Below are positions 9,609-17,380 of a stretch of DNA of 61,379 nucleotides, one piece after another; positions within the stretch are counted from its first letter, which is position 1; the number at the start of each line of letters is the position of its first letter. Origin of the DNA: an uncultured Anaerolineae bacterium (lineage in GTDB: Bacteria; Chloroflexota; Anaerolineae; J036; Brachytrichaceae). The DNA is taken from NCBI GenBank assembly GCA_937959265.1, contig CALGMA010000035.1, positions 1 to 61,379 of the forward strand, given 5' to 3'. Both the position numbers and the translations under genes were made by a program. The notes under the pieces are model-generated. The model was given only the letters and a program-made list of their open reading frames with translations, was not told the DNA's origin and ran no database searches.

Positions 9609-10889
9609 ATGATGTTCATCGAAAACCTGAAAGTTGCCCTGCGCGCCCTGGCGGCCAACAAGTTGCGCAGCGCGTTGACCACGCTCGGCATCATCATCGG
9701 CGTTACATCGGTGATTGCGCTGCTGTCGCTCGGCAACGGCGTGCAGGAGTTCATCAACCGCCAGTTCGAGGGGCAAGGGTCGAATCTGGTGTTCGTATTG
9801 CCGGCGCGGGTCGAGATCGGCGGCGGCGCCAACCGAGCCGGCTTTCGCGCGTTTGCGCCCGGCGCGCGCGCCGGCACGGCACTCTCGCTCACCCAGGCTG
9901 ATGCCGAAGCGTTACGCGACAAGTCACGCGTCCCTGACGCCAAGATCGTCGCACCGATCGTGAGCGGCACTGGCCAGGCTGTGGCCGGGGAGTACAAATA
10001 CGAAACGCGCGTGCGTGGCACGGTGCCGGAATATCGCGCGCTCAACGATGCGCAGTTGCTCTATGGCCGGTATTTCACGCAGGAGGAGACGAGCGCCGGC
10101 TCGCGTGTGGTCGTGCTGGGCGACGTGCCGTATCGCAAGCTCTTTCCTGCTGGCGGCGATCCCACCGGCCAGGACCTTCGCATCAACGGTGTGCTCTTCC
10201 GCATCGTCGGTGTACTGGCGCAGCGCGTGGGTGGCACTGAGGGCAGCGACGACGATGTGATCACCATGCCGATCACAACGGCGACTGAACGCCTGTTTCC
10301 ACAGCGCAATGCTAAGGGTGAGCCTTTGGCCGGCATCATCCTGATCCAGGCAGTGGACCAGTTGCGCATTGATGCAGTGATCCAACAAGCGACCGAGTTG
10401 CTACGCGAGCGACACGGCATCAGCTTTCAGGATGAGGATGATTTCTCGATTGCCAGCCAGCGCGATTTGCTCAACACCATTGGCGCAGTCACCGGCGCGA
10501 TTACGGTCTTCCTGGCGGCCATAGCCGGTATCTCTTTGTTCGTGGGTGGCATCGGCATCATGAACATCATGCTGGTAAGCGTGACGGAGCGCACGCGCGA
10601 GATCGGCCTGCGCAAGGCCATCGGCGCGCGGCGCAGCGTGATCTTGACACAGTTTTTGATCGAGTCGGTTGTCCTCTCCGTGCTGGGTGGGTTGGTTGGC
10701 ATTGTGCTGGGCGTGGCACTAGCGAATCTCGTGGCGCTGCTCTCACAGGGGCAATTCACGGCGCTGGTGAAGGCTGATGCAGTGGCCTTGGCGGTCGGCT
10801 TCTCGGTGTTCGTCGGCGTCTTGTTTGGTGTATACCCGGCCTGGCGCGCGTCACAACTCAACCCGATTGAGGCGCTGCGCTACGAGTGA
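9609..10889 (+). CDS. MacB-type ABC transporter permease (second of two)
   Basis: A paralogue of the preceding permease: 426 residues, the same one-plus-three helix topology and the same '[29 protein letters not shown]' type segment near 310-340. The extracytoplasmic core is clearly diverged. That divergence suggests distinct roles within a heterodimeric pump rather than a recent duplication. The ATG at 9609 is directly followed by a second ATG (9612). No terminator is evident in the 30 nt after the stop. Confidence 0.94.
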   Translation: MMFIENLKVALRALAANKLRSALTTLGIIIGVTSVIALLSLGNGVQEFINRQFEGQGSNLVFVLPARVEIGGGANRAGFRAFAPGARAGTALSLTQADAEALRDKSRVPDAKIVAPIVSGTGQAVAGEYKYETRVRGTVPEYRALNDAQLLYGRYFTQEETSAGSRVVVLGDVPYRKLFPAGGDPTGQDLRINGVLFRIVGVLAQRVGGTEGSDDDVITMPITTATERLFPQRNAKGEPLAGIILIQAVDQLRIDAVIQQATELLRERHGISFQDEDDFSIASQRDLLNTIGAVTGAITVFLAAIAGISLFVGGIGIMNIMLVSVTERTREIGLRKAIGARRSVILTQFLIESVVLSVLGGLVGIVLGVALANLVALLSQGQFTALVKADAVALAVGFSVFVGVLFGVYPAWRASQLNPIEALRYE

Positions 10890-10921
10890 CGCCGAAAGAT
10901 GCCCACACGCCTGCACCAAAT

Positions 10922-10950
10922 TTGACCTTTTAGAACGGATGTGCTAACAT
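10922..10950 (+). promoter_or_regulatory. Sigma-70-type promoter for the SRPBCC-PDZ-DinB gene
   Basis: TTGACC (10922-10927), a 17-nt spacer and TAACAT (10945-10950), with TG two bases before the -10 (extended -10). Transcription would begin near 10957 and give a leader of about 93 nt. The best-formed -35/-10 promoter in the window. Confidence 0.7.
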
Positions 10951-10987
10951 TAGGATCTTGCTAGAGCATGCAGCTCGGTCGCCCAGG

Positions 10988-11030
10988 ATGCCCTCTCAAG
11001 CGTATCCGGTATTGAAAAGAGGGGCATTTT
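10988..11030 (+). promoter_or_regulatory. Leader hairpin followed by a T run (attenuator-like)
   Basis: ATGCCCTCT at 10988-10996 pairs with AGAGGGGCAT at 11018-11027 (one bulged G), and TTTT ends at 11030. It lies wholly between the promoter at 10922 and the start codon at 11050, so it could attenuate transcription. It might also be a terminator for the efflux operon. Structure seen; role open. Confidence 0.4.
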
Positions 11031-11049
11031 GTGTTTACACTTATGCACC

Positions 11050-12213
11050 ATGGCTACTAAGACCATCTCTCTCAAACGCACCATCAACGCCCCGGCAGAG
11101 CACGTCTATCACGCCTTCACCAACGCCACATCATTGCGGGAATGGTTCTGTGACGGTGCGATGGTGCAGCCTCGCGTCGGTGGCCGACTGTATTGCCAAT
11201 GGGACGATGGCCACGCCCTGATGGGCAAGTACACTGCTCTGACGCCCGAGAAAAAGATCGCCCTTGACTTGCGCGGCGACGAAGAGGGAGATTATTCCCA
11301 GTGCGTTATTACCCTTTCCTTCAAAGACGACGTTACCTCGCTGCAGCTCACTGATTCCAGCGAAGGCAAGTTGTGGATCAAGACGGCCGACGAGTGTGAA
11401 GCCAACTGGAACGCTGCGCTGGACAATCTCAAATCAGTGTTGGAGACGGGTATTGATCTACGCCTAGCCCGGCGGCCGGTGTTGGGTGTGGAGATTGGCG
11501 AACCGAAACCGGGGGATGAAGGCGTCCGGCTAGACGGTGTCACTGAGGGTATGGGCGCGCGTGAGGCCGGCCTGCAGCAAGGCGATGTTATCCTGAGCGT
11601 GAGCGGCAAGAAGACGCCGAGCTGGAATGCGATCGGCGCAGCATTGAACGGTCACGCTGCAGGCGACAAGGTCAAGGTCGTCTTCCGACGCAATGGCAAG
11701 ACGATGAATGCCACCGTTACGCTCTCGGCGCGACCGGTCCCCGAAGTGCCGGCGACAGCCGAGGCATTGGCCGAAATCGTGGCGCGCAAGTATACCGAGG
11801 TCAACCGCGACCTGACGCAGGCCTTCAAGGGTGTGAGTGAAGAGAAGGCGGCTCGCGCGCCAGCGCCGGGCGAGTGGAGCGCGCGCCATGTGTTGGCGCA
11901 CTTGATCGCGGAGGAACGCAACTTGCACACCTGGCTCGCCGACATGATCGCCAGCAACGAGCCATGGTACGATGGCGAAACCGGCGCGTTGCGCATCCGG
12001 CTCGACGCCGTCATCAACGGCTTCCCCACAGTTCAAGCATTGTTGACCGAGCTCAAGCGCAACGAAGCCGAGACGGTGGCGTTGCTAAACGCGCTGCCCG
12101 ATGAGTTCGTCGCCCGCAAAGGCAGCTACCGGCGCCTGGCGTTACGGATGCTTTCCTGGCCCGATCACGCCCGCGAGCATCTCAGCCAGATCGTCACTGC
12201 TGTGAGGCACTGA
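11050..12213 (+). CDS. SRPBCC (AHSA1-like) - PDZ - DinB three-domain fusion protein
   Basis: A 387-residue cytoplasmic protein with no signal peptide. Residues 1-135 form an AHSA1/START-like SRPBCC domain (ISLKRTINAPAEHVYHAFTN at the start). Residues about 143-228 form a PDZ domain (LGVEIGEP, GAREAGLQQGDVILSVSGK). Residues about 240-387 form a DinB/YfiT-like four-helix domain with candidate metal His at 280, 284, 373 and 377. SRPBCC domains bind hydrophobic ligands and DinB domains often bind Ni or Zn and use thiols. What the combination does is unknown. ATG 11050 is preferred to TTG 11029. No ribosome binding site is obvious. Confidence 0.88.
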   Translation: MATKTISLKRTINAPAEHVYHAFTNATSLREWFCDGAMVQPRVGGRLYCQWDDGHALMGKYTALTPEKKIALDLRGDEEGDYSQCVITLSFKDDVTSLQLTDSSEGKLWIKTADECEANWNAALDNLKSVLETGIDLRLARRPVLGVEIGEPKPGDEGVRLDGVTEGMGAREAGLQQGDVILSVSGKKTPSWNAIGAALNGHAAGDKVKVVFRRNGKTMNATVTLSARPVPEVPATAEALAEIVARKYTEVNRDLTQAFKGVSEEKAARAPAPGEWSARHVLAHLIAEERNLHTWLADMIASNEPWYDGETGALRIRLDAVINGFPTVQALLTELKRNEAETVALLNALPDEFVARKGSYRRLALRMLSWPDHAREHLSQIVTAVRH

Positions 12214-12233
12214 GCACAAGACGCAGCCGTGCC

Positions 12234-12286
12234 GGGTTTGCCCATGCCGCGGAGGCGGCGACACGGGTGAAACCTGTGCGGAACCT
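12234..12286 (+). other. Two adjacent hairpins between the fusion gene and prs
   Basis: GCCGC-GGA-GGCGGC (about 12246-12259) and CACGGGT-GAA-ACCTGTG (about 12262-12278) are both compact stems. There is no T run. They precede the prs promoter, so they are more likely at the 3' end of the upstream transcript than in the prs leader. They match no RNA family I know. Confidence 0.35.
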
Positions 12287-12299
12287 GAGCGCGCGTGCA

Positions 12300-12327
12300 T
12301 TGATCACGACTCAAGCACCGCTACAAT
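12300..12327 (+). promoter_or_regulatory. Promoter of the PRPP synthetase gene
   Basis: TTGATC (12300-12305), a 16-nt spacer and TACAAT (12322-12327). The predicted start near 12334 gives a leader of about 110 nt to the ATG at 12444. Confidence 0.6.
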
Positions 12328-12443
12328 ATGCGGCGCACGTATGACGTCGAACCGCCCCCGCGCTCATGGTTCCTTCCCGGGATGGTCACGGCTTTGGCGT
12401 TCTTGCGACTGCCATGAATTGCGGTCAGTGTAAAGATCCTCGC

Positions 12444-13388
12444 ATGTACGGCGGCATCAAACTTTTCAGCGGCACCAGCCATCCTGCGCTCGCTCAAGAG
12501 ATCTCGGATTATCTCGGCGTGCCGTTGAGCGGCCGGGAGATCATCAAATTCCCTAACGAGAACCTGTTCGTGCAGCTACATGAAAGTGTGCGCGGGCAAG
12601 ACGTCTTTCTGATCCAAACCATGTGCCCGCCGGTGAGCGATAACATCATGGAGTTGCTCATCGCGATTGACTGCTTGCGCCGTGACTCCGCCGGCCGGAT
12701 CACCGTCGTGGTGCCCTACCTGGCCTACGCGCGGAGTGACAAAAAAGATCAGCCGCGCGTGCCGATCACGGCGCGCCTGCTGGCCGATATGATCCAGATC
12801 GCCGGCGCTGATCGCTACATCACGGTGGACCTGCACGCCGGACAGATTCAGGGCTTCTTCAGCATCCCCGGCGACGAGATCACCGCTTTTCACATCTTGA
12901 ATGAATACTTTGCCCAAAAACAGCTTGAGGACGTGGTGATCGTGACTGCCGATCTAGGGTTCGCCAAGAAGGGCCGCAACTTCGCGGCCAGACTACAAGT
13001 GCCAATGGCGTTCGTCGAGAAGCGCCGCACTGGCAACGATGCCAGTTCGGAAGCGTTGACGGTCATTGGCGATGTGGACGGCAGAAACGTCATCATCGTA
13101 GATGACGAAATCTCGACCGGCGGCTCGATCGCGAACACCGTGCGGGTGGTGAAGGAGCACGGCGCGCGGGATATCTACGTGAGCTGCTCACACCCGGTGC
13201 TGGCTCCGCCGGCAACCGAGCGCCTGCGGGCGTTGCCGGTGAAGGAACTCGTCACGACCAACACGCTGCCCATCCCGCCGGAGCGCATGCTTCCCAATAT
13301 CAAGGTGCTGTCCGTCGGCCCGCTGCTGGCCGAGGTGATCCGCCGTGTGCACGAAGGCCGCAGCGTGGGCGAGCTGTTCAACGAGTGA
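12444..13388 (+). CDS. prs: Ribose-phosphate pyrophosphokinase (PRPP synthetase)
   Basis: Makes PRPP from ribose 5-phosphate and ATP for nucleotide, His and Trp synthesis; cytoplasmic. 314 residues, the usual size. Visible are the N-terminal 'IKLFSGTSHPALA', the flexible-loop and ATP region 'PYLAYARSDKKDQPRVPIT', the metal His in 'TVDLHAGQIQGFF', and the PRPP loop 'VIIVDDEISTGGS'. Two upstream in-frame ATGs (12366, 12414) exist, but homologues begin right at the 'KLFSG' strand, so 12444 is chosen. The stop abuts the stop of the convergent gene with no spacer. Hpt at the right edge of the window uses its product. Confidence 0.96.
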   Translation: MYGGIKLFSGTSHPALAQEISDYLGVPLSGREIIKFPNENLFVQLHESVRGQDVFLIQTMCPPVSDNIMELLIAIDCLRRDSAGRITVVVPYLAYARSDKKDQPRVPITARLLADMIQIAGADRYITVDLHAGQIQGFFSIPGDEITAFHILNEYFAQKQLEDVVIVTADLGFAKKGRNFAARLQVPMAFVEKRRTGNDASSEALTVIGDVDGRNVIIVDDEISTGGSIANTVRVVKEHGARDIYVSCSHPVLAPPATERLRALPVKELVTTNTLPIPPERMLPNIKVLSVGPLLAEVIRRVHEGRSVGELFNE

Positions 13389-13673
13389 TCAGTTGAGGAT
13401 GCGGCACTGGTAGTCGGTGACGAAATTGTTGAGCTTATCCACCAGCTCGAGCCATTCGTCGCTGCTCAACACCTGCTGGAGCGATTCACGATCGGCTGCG
13501 ACGGCCGGCATGATGATCTGCGGACCCTCGCCATACACCGTGTACCAGGCTTCCGTCGGGCGGATGCCCATTTTGATGATCTTCGGCGCGAACTCCTGCA
13601 CGATGAACTCAAAGTAGGCAGTCTCTTCGTCCGATTTGATGTTCCAACTGAAGATGAGTCTAACCATGGTCAT
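13389..13673 (-). CDS. Small conserved hypothetical protein (94 aa)
   Basis: An acidic cytoplasmic protein with no signal peptide or membrane helix. The pattern suggests a ferredoxin-like alpha/beta fold ('VRLIFSWNIKSDEETAYFEF', then a helix 'AADRESLQQVLSSDEWLELVDKL'), as in dimeric alpha-beta barrel proteins. That is only an impression from predicted secondary structure. It is the last gene of the minus-strand chain, 18 nt after the MBL-fold gene, so probably co-transcribed. Starts at 13673 or 13667 are both possible. No function assigned. Confidence 0.75.
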   Translation of the reverse strand: MTMVRLIFSWNIKSDEETAYFEFIVQEFAPKIIKMGIRPTEAWYTVYGEGPQIIMPAVAADRESLQQVLSSDEWLELVDKLNNFVTDYQCRILN

Positions 13674-13691
13674 GGATGGCGATGAGCGTTA

Positions 13692-14327
13692 TCAGTGCTT
13701 CATCTCCAGCAGGATCACTTGAGTGTCTTCTGGCAGGCTGCTGCGCGTCACCTTGAGCGCATCTTGCATCTGCGGATTGGTCAGCCCCATCTCTTTCAGG
13801 AACTTGTTGAGGCTGTCTTTGCTCTTTAGGCCGTAACCCATCGGCACGACGAGGCTGGGTTCGATCATGCTGATTACCTCGGCAGCCTGTGCAGGGTTGA
13901 GTTCGTCATCGCCGCTGATCGGCACGAGCAACACATCTACGGTCTCAAGCGCATCGATCTGCGACTGCGTGGGGACGAAAGATAGCCCACCTAAATGGGC
14001 TACGCTAAGTCCGTCGAAGTTGAAAGCATAGACCGTGCATTTCTGATTGGCCCCTTTCTTCTCCGGCCGCATGGCCACGCCGGTGATGAATACGCCGCCC
14101 ATCTCGTATTCGCCCGGCCCGGTGATCTTACGCACATCGCCGCGCTGGGCGCCGATCACGGCGTTGATGTTGTTGTGGCGCGGATGGTCGCGGCTGATCG
14201 TGACGACGTCGGCTTTCAGCTTGGGCGGCTCCAGGCCGGCGTCGGCGCTATAAGGATCGGTGACGACTGCAAGCGTGGCCCGTTCGGTCATGCGGAAGCA
14301 GCTTTGTCCGTACCACGTAATCTCCAT
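13692..14327 (-). CDS. Metallo-beta-lactamase-fold protein (UlaG-like) with degraded metal site
   Basis: A 211-residue protein with the UlaG/UPF0173-like arrangement: 'MEITWYGQSCFRM' at the start, then a 'TISRDHPRHNN' motif and a 'GPGEYEMGGVFITG' strand. The canonical HxHxDH metal motif reads Arg46-x-His48-x-Arg50-His51, so the first His and the Asp are lost. The later 'HLGDLGH'-type motif reads HLGGLSF, losing Asp and the last His. The fold looks intact but hydrolase activity is doubtful. TACAAT at 14340-14335 lies seven nt upstream of the ATG, so this gene may have its own leaderless promoter within the chain. Confidence 0.88.
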   Translation of the reverse strand: MEITWYGQSCFRMTERATLAVVTDPYSADAGLEPPKLKADVVTISRDHPRHNNINAVIGAQRGDVRKITGPGEYEMGGVFITGVAMRPEKKGANQKCTVYAFNFDGLSVAHLGGLSFVPTQSQIDALETVDVLLVPISGDDELNPAQAAEVISMIEPSLVVPMGYGLKSKDSLNKFLKEMGLTNPQMQDALKVTRSSLPEDTQVILLEMKH

Positions 14328-14334
14328 ATGAGCG

Positions 14335-14340
14335 ATTGTA
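14335..14340 (-). promoter_or_regulatory. -10 box (TACAAT) giving a probable leaderless start
   Basis: TACAAT on the minus strand ends seven nt before the ATG at 14327. No Shine-Dalgarno sequence is present. Confidence 0.5.
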
Positions 14341-14393
14341 TAGCACCCCAGGCGCGCTATGATTCGGCAAAGGCGCCCCTGCCTGCGCCGGCG

Positions 14394-16196
14394 TTATAGG
14401 AGCAACAATCGGAAGAACGCGATCGCGGCCAACACCAGGCAGACCGCGCCCAATGCGCCAATCGCGTTGATGGTCAGCAACGTGCCGCACACCAGCAGCG
14501 CCGCAAATGCCACCGCCCACGTCAGCCGTGATACGCCGGCCTCGATGCGTCGCAGGTCCTCGGTGGACTTCGGGCTCAACTGGGCGTGGACCTCGAGCTG
14601 CCCGTTGAGTGCATGTGAGAAGAATGCGTCGCTTTGGTTGGGCAGTTGTACCGTCTGCCGGATCAGACGTGCGCCCTCATTGAGCACGTCCTGCACCGTG
14701 CGAGCTGTAGTTTGTCCGGCCAGGCCGTTTGCGAAGGCCTGAATCGCTCGCCAGGGGTTAAAGGCCGGGTCGAGCGCCGTCAGCATACCGGCCAGGATGT
14801 TGGCCGCGCGTCCCAGATACAGCACGTTCTGCGGAATCTGAAAGGGCAAGCTGGAGAGCAAATCGCGGAACTCGGCGGCAAAGGCATACATCTCGCCGAA
14901 CTCGACGTTGCTGATGTCGTTCACCGCTGCGCCCCAGAAGCGGTCAAACAGTGTGCCGACGGCCTGCTCCACGCGGGCCAGGTCGGCTTCGGGCAGGAAG
15001 AACCCCATGCGCTGCGCAGCTGCCGTCCAGCGTCGCGCGTCCTTCAAGCTCACGGCGATGATGAATTCGCGCAGCTCGCGCATGAAGGCCGGCGGGATGC
15101 GCCCCATCATGCCGAAGTCTACGTAGGTCAAGCGGAAGGGCGTGCCTTGGCCGATCGGCACCTTCCACGCGCGCGCAGTGGCGCGATCCAGCGGTTGCAC
15201 GAACAGGTTGCCGGGATGCGGGTCGGCGTGAAAGAAGCCGTGCTCGAACACCTGGCGCAGGTAAGTGTCGAATAGCTTGTTGGCCACTTCGCGCCGTGAT
15301 ACGCCGGCGCTCTCCAACCCCGCGAAATCCAGGATTTTGATGTCCTCGACGTTCTTCAGCACGATCAGCCGACGGGTGGTGAGATCGGTGTAAACTTTGG
15401 GCACGCGCACGCCGGTGTCCTGGGCGAAATTGCGATCGAACTCTTGTGCGTGTTGCGCTTCCCGCTCGTAGTCCAGTTCCTGCATTACCACTTCGCTGAA
15501 CTCTCTGACCAGCGCATCCAGATTCGCGCGCCGGCGAATCGGTTTGTAGAGTTTCAACCAGCCGGCGATGGTCCTCAGTGAGCGCAGGTCGGTGTCTACG
15601 ATGGCCTGCATGTGTGGCCGTTGCACCTTGACGACGACCCGCTTGGCCGTCGCCTGACCGTTCGGCGATGGGGTCCGCAGCGTTGCGAGATATGCCTGCC
15701 CGAACGACGCAGCGGCGACCGGTTGTGGGTCGAACTCCTCGAAGATGGCCTCGATCGGTTGGCCTAACTCGCGTTCGATCACGGGCAACATGACGTTGGC
15801 CGGCGCGGGCGGCACGGCGTCTTGTAGGCCGGAGAGTTCGGCAATGATCTCCGGCGGGAGCAGATCTACGCGGCTGCTGAGGAACTGGCCGAGCTTGATC
15901 CATACGCCGCCCAACTCGACGGCCAGGTTGCGAAAGTCACGCGCGAGTTTGATGAAGCGATCCATGCGCCCCTGCGCCACGCGCGCTTGACCGATGATCT
16001 TCGTCAGGATCAGCTCCCACCAGATGAACCCGGCGACCATGGTCGCGCCGAACCATAGGGCTTTGATCGCGCGTACGCGCAGTGCGCGCCGGTCCGGTGA
16101 TGGCTCGTCGGCCCGTCGCGTGGGCGCAGCCGAGGCAGCTTGTTGTTCTGCAAGCGTCCTCAACTGTTCTAGGCCGATGTCGGTAAGCAAAGACAT
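14394..16196 (-). CDS. AarF/UbiB (ABC1) family atypical kinase, membrane-anchored
   Basis: Member of the ABC1/ADCK/UbiB family, which in other organisms supports quinone or lipid metabolism; a true substrate is not known here. 600 residues. The KxGQ signature lies in 'IKLGQFLSSRVDLLPPEI' near residue 95. An Ala-rich nucleotide loop (AAASFGQAY), the 'VVVKVQRP' lysine, the catalytic 'HADPHPGNLF' and a DFG metal motif ('YVDFGMMGRI') follow. One helix near 45-65 and two C-terminal helices anchor it. ATG 16196 is chosen because a perfect AGGAGG (16210-16205) sits eight nt upstream, inside the longer alternative frame that starts at 16217. Confidence 0.94.
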   Translation of the reverse strand: MSLLTDIGLEQLRTLAEQQAASAAPTRRADEPSPDRRALRVRAIKALWFGATMVAGFIWWELILTKIIGQARVAQGRMDRFIKLARDFRNLAVELGGVWIKLGQFLSSRVDLLPPEIIAELSGLQDAVPPAPANVMLPVIERELGQPIEAIFEEFDPQPVAAASFGQAYLATLRTPSPNGQATAKRVVVKVQRPHMQAIVDTDLRSLRTIAGWLKLYKPIRRRANLDALVREFSEVVMQELDYEREAQHAQEFDRNFAQDTGVRVPKVYTDLTTRRLIVLKNVEDIKILDFAGLESAGVSRREVANKLFDTYLRQVFEHGFFHADPHPGNLFVQPLDRATARAWKVPIGQGTPFRLTYVDFGMMGRIPPAFMRELREFIIAVSLKDARRWTAAAQRMGFFLPEADLARVEQAVGTLFDRFWGAAVNDISNVEFGEMYAFAAEFRDLLSSLPFQIPQNVLYLGRAANILAGMLTALDPAFNPWRAIQAFANGLAGQTTARTVQDVLNEGARLIRQTVQLPNQSDAFFSHALNGQLEVHAQLSPKSTEDLRRIEAGVSRLTWAVAFAALLVCGTLLTINAIGALGAVCLVLAAIAFFRLLLL

Positions 16197-16283
16197 GTGG
16201 AAAGCCTCCTGCGGCATTGTAGCCGCCGGGGTGAGCGCGAGATGAGGAGACGCGCTGCGCAGGAGCGTGAGGCGTTGCGCTTT

Positions 16284-17360
16284 TTATTCGATGACGACTG
16301 AACCGTCGAGTCCCACGCGCTGGACGGTCTCATGGCCGGCGCAGTCGAACATGGCGAAGGTCAGTTCAGCATCGAGTGACTCGCCCGGCTTCAGCGTGCG
16401 ATGCGTGCGCGTGGTGTTCATCACGTTCACCAGCCCGTGGGGATAGCTGGTGTGCGGCTCCAATGCCATGGTGTAAGTGCGGCCGTAGAACGGGAAGCCG
16501 GTCGAAGCGCGCATCTCTTGCCAGAACCACAGATATTTGAAGACATCGCCTGACCATGCGACGCCTACGCCGACCTTGAGCTGACGGTTGAGCAACGCAT
16601 ACCAGGGCGAGCCGTCGAAGTCGCTCAGATAGCCCATGAAGAAGTTGCGCTCGCTCGGTGAGACGAATTCCCGCAAGTCGAGCGTCCGGCCGTCTTTACC
16701 CTGCGCAAAAGGCCATGCCGTGGTCACGCCCGGCACTGCGCGACACCAGGGGCTGTCGTAGTCTGGGTCGGTGTAGACAGCGCGGGCGTTCGTTTGCAGC
16801 CGAAGGTGCTCGCTGAGGAAGGGCGCGCCGTAGGCGGGATGGTGGCCCCACACGAAGTCCATCGGTTCGCCGGCTTCGTTCGTCACCCACTCGATCAGGC
16901 GCACGCAGCTCGTCGTCGCGTTCATCAGCATACGCCGGCGAATGGTGAACGGCGAGCGAAACAGCCGCGCGCTGAAGACCGCCTCGATCTCGTCGCCGGC
17001 GTCTTTCACGATCTCGACGCGCCAGGGTAAAAGCGAGCTTTCGCCGTGGAAGCTAAGCTCAATGCCCTTATACGTCTCCGGCGGCCCAGTGTGTGGCAGC
17101 AGTTCCTGCCATCCGCCTTCGTAGTGTTCCAACCAGGCCACCTCCGACTTTGGCGAAGCCCAGCCCTCGCTCAGGCCACGCAAGCCCAGCGGAGACTTCC
17201 ACATCGCGTCCACGCCGGTTGCGCGATGAACGGTGGCGTAGATGTCCGCACCCTTTTCGGGCAGCACGTCCACGGTCATGAACGGGTTCTGCATGCGCAC
17301 GACGCGCATGTGACCTTCGCGCGTCGTCAGTTCGATTGTGCAATACGGAGAAGTCATCAT
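16284..17360 (-). CDS. Aldose 1-epimerase-like (galactose mutarotase fold) protein
   Basis: A 358-residue cytoplasmic protein with the beta-supersandwich pattern of galactose-mutarotase-like enzymes: 'VDVLPEKGADIYATVHRATGVDAMWKSP' near the N-terminus, a 'WVTNEAGEPMDFVWGHHPAYG' core (candidate catalytic His pair) and 'GFPFYGRTYTMALEPHTSYP' with a conserved Glu. It probably binds or interconverts a sugar; the exact substrate cannot be read. The ATG pair at 17360/17357 follows the era stop by 20 nt, so it is co-transcribed with era. A longer in-frame extension runs inside era and is rejected. Confidence 0.85.
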   Translation of the reverse strand: MMTSPYCTIELTTREGHMRVVRMQNPFMTVDVLPEKGADIYATVHRATGVDAMWKSPLGLRGLSEGWASPKSEVAWLEHYEGGWQELLPHTGPPETYKGIELSFHGESSLLPWRVEIVKDAGDEIEAVFSARLFRSPFTIRRRMLMNATTSCVRLIEWVTNEAGEPMDFVWGHHPAYGAPFLSEHLRLQTNARAVYTDPDYDSPWCRAVPGVTTAWPFAQGKDGRTLDLREFVSPSERNFFMGYLSDFDGSPWYALLNRQLKVGVGVAWSGDVFKYLWFWQEMRASTGFPFYGRTYTMALEPHTSYPHGLVNVMNTTRTHRTLKPGESLDAELTFAMFDCAGHETVQRVGLDGSVVIE

Positions 17361-17380
17361 CGCATGTGTTGCGTTGTGGG

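Noticed and set aside
8747..10045. A 432-codon minus-strand frame
   Set aside because: It is antisense to both MacB-type permeases, which have clear family motifs; it has none.
12214..12443. Possible SRP RNA, tmRNA or a riboswitch before prs
   Set aside because: The SRP tetraloop domain (ggtccggaaggaagc type) is absent, and the two hairpins fit no riboswitch consensus I know; kept only as hairpins.
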